A stretch of DNA of 8,227 nt from Bacteroidales bacterium (GTDB lineage: Bacteria; Bacteroidota; Bacteroidia; Bacteroidales; UBA932), in contig JAFZFL010000250.1 in assembly GCA_017555925.1 (NCBI GenBank), positions 1 through 8,227 of the forward strand, given 5' to 3'. Shown here in pieces: positions 6,534-8,227 of this stretch. The notes below the pieces were generated by a model, which saw only the letters and a list, made by a program, of their open reading frames with translations, was not told the DNA's origin and did no database searches. The position numbers and the translations under genes were made by a program. Position 1 is the stretch's first letter; each line of letters opens with the position of its first letter.

Positions 6534-7487
6534 ATGAAGAGAATCGCGTTTATAATTAATCCAATCTCGGGAACTTCTCAAAAAAAGGCGGTTGTAGAGT
6601 ATCTCAAACTTAATTTTACGGCAAGTAGGGGATATGAGCCTCTCTTTTATTATACAAAAGGGCCTGGCGATGCATATACTGCATCATTGGGGTTCTGTAG
6701 GGATAATTATGATATTGTAGTTGCCGTTGGCGGAGACGGTACAGTAAATCAAGTTGCCAAGGGGTTGTTGCACAGTAATACAAAGTTGGGCATAATTCCA
6801 ATGGGTTCGGGTAATGGATTGGCTCGCCACATGAAGATTCCTCTCTCGTATTATGGGGCGGTTGGAGCGTTGCTTGAGGGTAAGTATGAGGTAATAGATG
6901 CTGGAAAGATTAATGATGAGATTTTCTTCTGTACTGCAGGCCTCGGTTTTGAGGCGGTTATTGGAGACAGATTCAATACTGCCGGAACAAGAGGGCTGAT
7001 TACCTATATGGAGTATTGTGCAAAAGAGTATGTCAAATATGTAAGGGAGAGTTATAAAATTGAGATTGGTGATGCGAGCTACGACTACAAAGCGTTTCTG
7101 ATAACTTTTGCAAACAGTGCCCAGTGGGGAAATAATGTCTTTATTGCTCCCGATGCAAGCATTTCTGATGGAATGCTCGATATGGTTATATGGAAGAGGG
7201 CCCCTTTAGTATCTATGCCCATTATAGCTGCAGGCCTGATACTTAAAAAGATACAACATTCAGAGTATATAGATTCGTTCCGTACCAAAAGTGTAAGAAT
7301 CAAGAGGAGCAAGCCCGGACTTATTCAATTTGATGGGGAGAGCCGTATGATGGGAGAAGATATTGAAGTCTCTGTCATTGAACATGCGGTAAAGGTTATT
7401 GTGCCTGCAAATACAGATCTGCTCGCTTTTACAAAGTATATTGTTCCACAATTGAAGGATATGCTACCTAAGATTCCGGAATTGTAA
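6534..7487 (+). CDS. Diacylglycerol/sphingosine kinase-like lipid kinase (DagK/YegS type)
   Basis: This 317-residue cytoplasmic or membrane-associated kinase is predicted to phosphorylate a lipid such as diacylglycerol or a sphingoid base using ATP. The N-terminal DAGK catalytic domain (PF00781) begins with the nucleotide-binding strand IAFIINPISG (4-13). It has the hallmark GGDGT motif (66-70) and GSGNGLARHM (91-100). The C-terminal beta-sandwich carries SDGMLDMVIW (211-220) and QFDGES (265-270), the conserved acidic positions of the YegS/DgkB group. The length is typical of the family. Bacteroidales make sphingolipids, so a sphingoid substrate is possible, but the sequence does not decide between substrates. 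I chose the ATG at 6534 because the protein then starts MKRIAFIINP as in relatives; an in-frame TTG at 6495 lies upstream of the promoter box. The gene is divergent from comEC across 54 bases and has no evident hairpin terminator. Confidence 0.9.
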   Translation: MKRIAFIINPISGTSQKKAVVEYLKLNFTASRGYEPLFYYTKGPGDAYTASLGFCRDNYDIVVAVGGDGTVNQVAKGLLHSNTKLGIIPMGSGNGLARHMKIPLSYYGAVGALLEGKYEVIDAGKINDEIFFCTAGLGFEAVIGDRFNTAGTRGLITYMEYCAKEYVKYVRESYKIEIGDASYDYKAFLITFANSAQWGNNVFIAPDASISDGMLDMVIWKRAPLVSMPIIAAGLILKKIQHSEYIDSFRTKSVRIKRSKPGLIQFDGESRMMGEDIEVSVIEHAVKVIVPANTDLLAFTKYIVPQLKDMLPKIPEL

Positions 7488-7553
7488 TGGAAATTCTTTA
7501 TTATTTGTCAGTAAATTTTTCTATTTTTTATATGAAAAAGAGGTATATTTAAT

Positions 7554-7561
7554 TACCTTTG
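7554..7561 (+). promoter_or_regulatory. Candidate -7 promoter box of ackA
   Basis: TACCTTTG is an exact TAnnTTTG match lying 45 bases before the ackA ATG, predicting a leader of about 40 A/T-rich bases. No clear -33 TTTG is present. A short inverted repeat, AGGTA (7541-7545) and TACCT (7554-7558), overlaps the box. The rest of the 119-base gap between the kinase gene and ackA shows no other structure I trust. Confidence 0.45.
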
Positions 7562-7606
7562 TATGATATTGGAAATAAAATAATATACTTAAGATAAATT
7601 TACACT

Positions 7607-8227
7607 ATGATTGTATTGGTATTGAATTGCGGAAGCTCGTCCTTGAAGTATCAGGTGCTTGATATGAAGAGCGAGTCTGATTTTTCTTTGTTGGCTAAAG
7701 GCCTTGTTGAAAGAATTGGTTTGGAGATGGGTGATATTACCCATAGCGTTACCGGTAAGGACAAACATAAGGTACATCAACCTATTCCAACTCATACAGA
7801 GGGTATTAAAGGTGTACTTGATTTGTTGACAGATGCTGAGCATGGTGTCTTGAAGTCATTGGCAGATATTGAGGCAGTTGGACATAGAGTTGCTCACGGT
7901 GGCGAATTTTTCAGCTCAAGCAAATTGATTGATGCTTCTGTAATTGAGGGTATTGAGAAATGTTGTGAGCTTGCTCCGCTTCATAACCCTGCAAACCTTT
8001 TGGGTATAAAGGCTGTGGAGTCTTTGATGCCAGGAGTGCCACAAGTGGCTGTTTTTGACACATCATTCCACCAGACTATGCCTGATTACTCATATATGTA
8101 TGCTATACCTTATGAGTATTACGACAAATATAAAATCCGCCGTTACGGTTTCCATGGAACAAGCCATAAGTTTGTAGCTCAAAAGGGTGCTGCTTTGGCA
8201 GGATTGGATTTCAATAACTCAAAAATC
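7607..8227 (+). CDS. ackA: Acetate kinase (5' part, cut by the window end)
   Basis: The first 207 codons of acetate kinase are open to the last base of the window; the full enzyme is about 400 residues. It transfers phosphate between acetyl phosphate and ADP in the cytoplasm, making ATP and acetate at the end of fermentation. The family signatures are all in place: LVLNCGSSSLKYQV (4-17, with Asn7), VGHRVAHGG (91-99, with Arg94), VFDTSFHQTMP (149-159, with Asp151) and YGFHGTSHK (180-188, with His183). These correspond to Asn7, Arg91, Asp148 and His180 of the Methanosarcina enzyme, so the visible half of the active site is intact. The ATG at 7607 starts the first beta strand directly. No Shine-Dalgarno is present. 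Phosphotransacetylase (pta), the usual partner, is not upstream and may lie beyond the window. Confidence 0.96.
   Translation, partial: MIVLVLNCGSSSLKYQVLDMKSESDFSLLAKGLVERIGLEMGDITHSVTGKDKHKVHQPIPTHTEGIKGVLDLLTDAEHGVLKSLADIEAVGHRVAHGGEFFSSSKLIDASVIEGIEKCCELAPLHNPANLLGIKAVESLMPGVPQVAVFDTSFHQTMPDYSYMYAIPYEYYDKYKIRRYGFHGTSHKFVAQKGAALAGLDFNNSKI

Noticed and set aside
6480..6581. An N-terminal extension of the ComEC-like protein starting at an ATG at 6581
   Set aside because: The extra 34 residues are hydrophilic and unlike the family. They would overlap the kinase coding region and lie upstream of the promoter box. A GGAGG at good spacing marks the ATG at 6479 instead.
7541..7558. A short inverted repeat (AGGTA, 8-base gap, TACCT) as an operator or terminator before ackA
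   Set aside because: Five base pairs with an A/T-rich spacer are expected by chance here, and there is no T tract of the right kind; it is only noted in the promoter entry.
7589..7843. An 84-codon minus-strand open frame over the start of ackA
   Set aside because: It is antisense to the most conserved part of acetate kinase and has no recognisable domain.
1..8227. Search for CRISPR repeats, tRNA or rRNA genes, insertion sequence ends, phage or defence genes, and long direct or inverted repeats
   Set aside because: None were seen by eye. The genes are ordinary core functions, and the only strong symmetric structures are the two terminators.

Overview
The window looks like core chromosome of a Bacteroidales bacterium (Bacteroidota). 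Four things point there. The DNA is AT-rich, and most genes have A/T-rich leaders without a Shine-Dalgarno sequence. Several genes are preceded by matches to the Bacteroides -7 promoter consensus TAnnTTTG. An S46-family dipeptidyl peptidase of the Porphyromonas/Bacteroides DPP7/DPP11 type is present. There is also a stand-alone single-RRM RNA-binding protein. I cannot fix the genus from the sequence alone.

Layout, left to right. The 3' end of gyrA (1-204) is followed 27 bases later by a gene for a secreted or periplasmic TPR protein (232-1551), probably cotranscribed with it. A hairpin terminator (1585-1614) separates this gene from a convergent AI-2E/PerM-family membrane protein (1652-2761, minus strand). 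A 99-base divergent intergenic region then leads to a secreted S46 peptidase (2861-4879). This enzyme keeps the complete catalytic triad and the Arg that marks DPP11, the Asp/Glu-specific form. A strong bidirectional-type hairpin (4905-4934) lies between it and a convergent 84-residue RRM protein (4973-5227, minus strand). Next is an unusually short ComEC/Rec2-like membrane protein (5397-6479, minus strand). It is divergent, across only 54 bases, from a diacylglycerol/sphingosine-kinase-like lipid kinase (6534-7487). The window ends inside acetate kinase, ackA (7607 onward).

Functionally this is a set of housekeeping and nutrient-related genes in mostly single-gene units rather than one pathway. 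They cover DNA topology (GyrA), outer-compartment peptide breakdown (DPP11-like), lipid phosphorylation, ATP formation from acetyl phosphate (AckA) and RNA binding. Every gene boundary has either a convergent terminator or a candidate promoter, except gyrA-TPR, which has neither, and possibly comEC-RRM, where the RRM gene has its own candidate promoter but no terminator is visible after comEC.

I see no mobile element, CRISPR array, rRNA, tRNA, phage gene or defence system, and nothing that amounts to a new system. The points most worth a second look are the compact comEC/lipid-kinase divergent promoter with an apparently leaderless kinase mRNA, the minimal ComEC, and the specificity call on the S46 peptidase.
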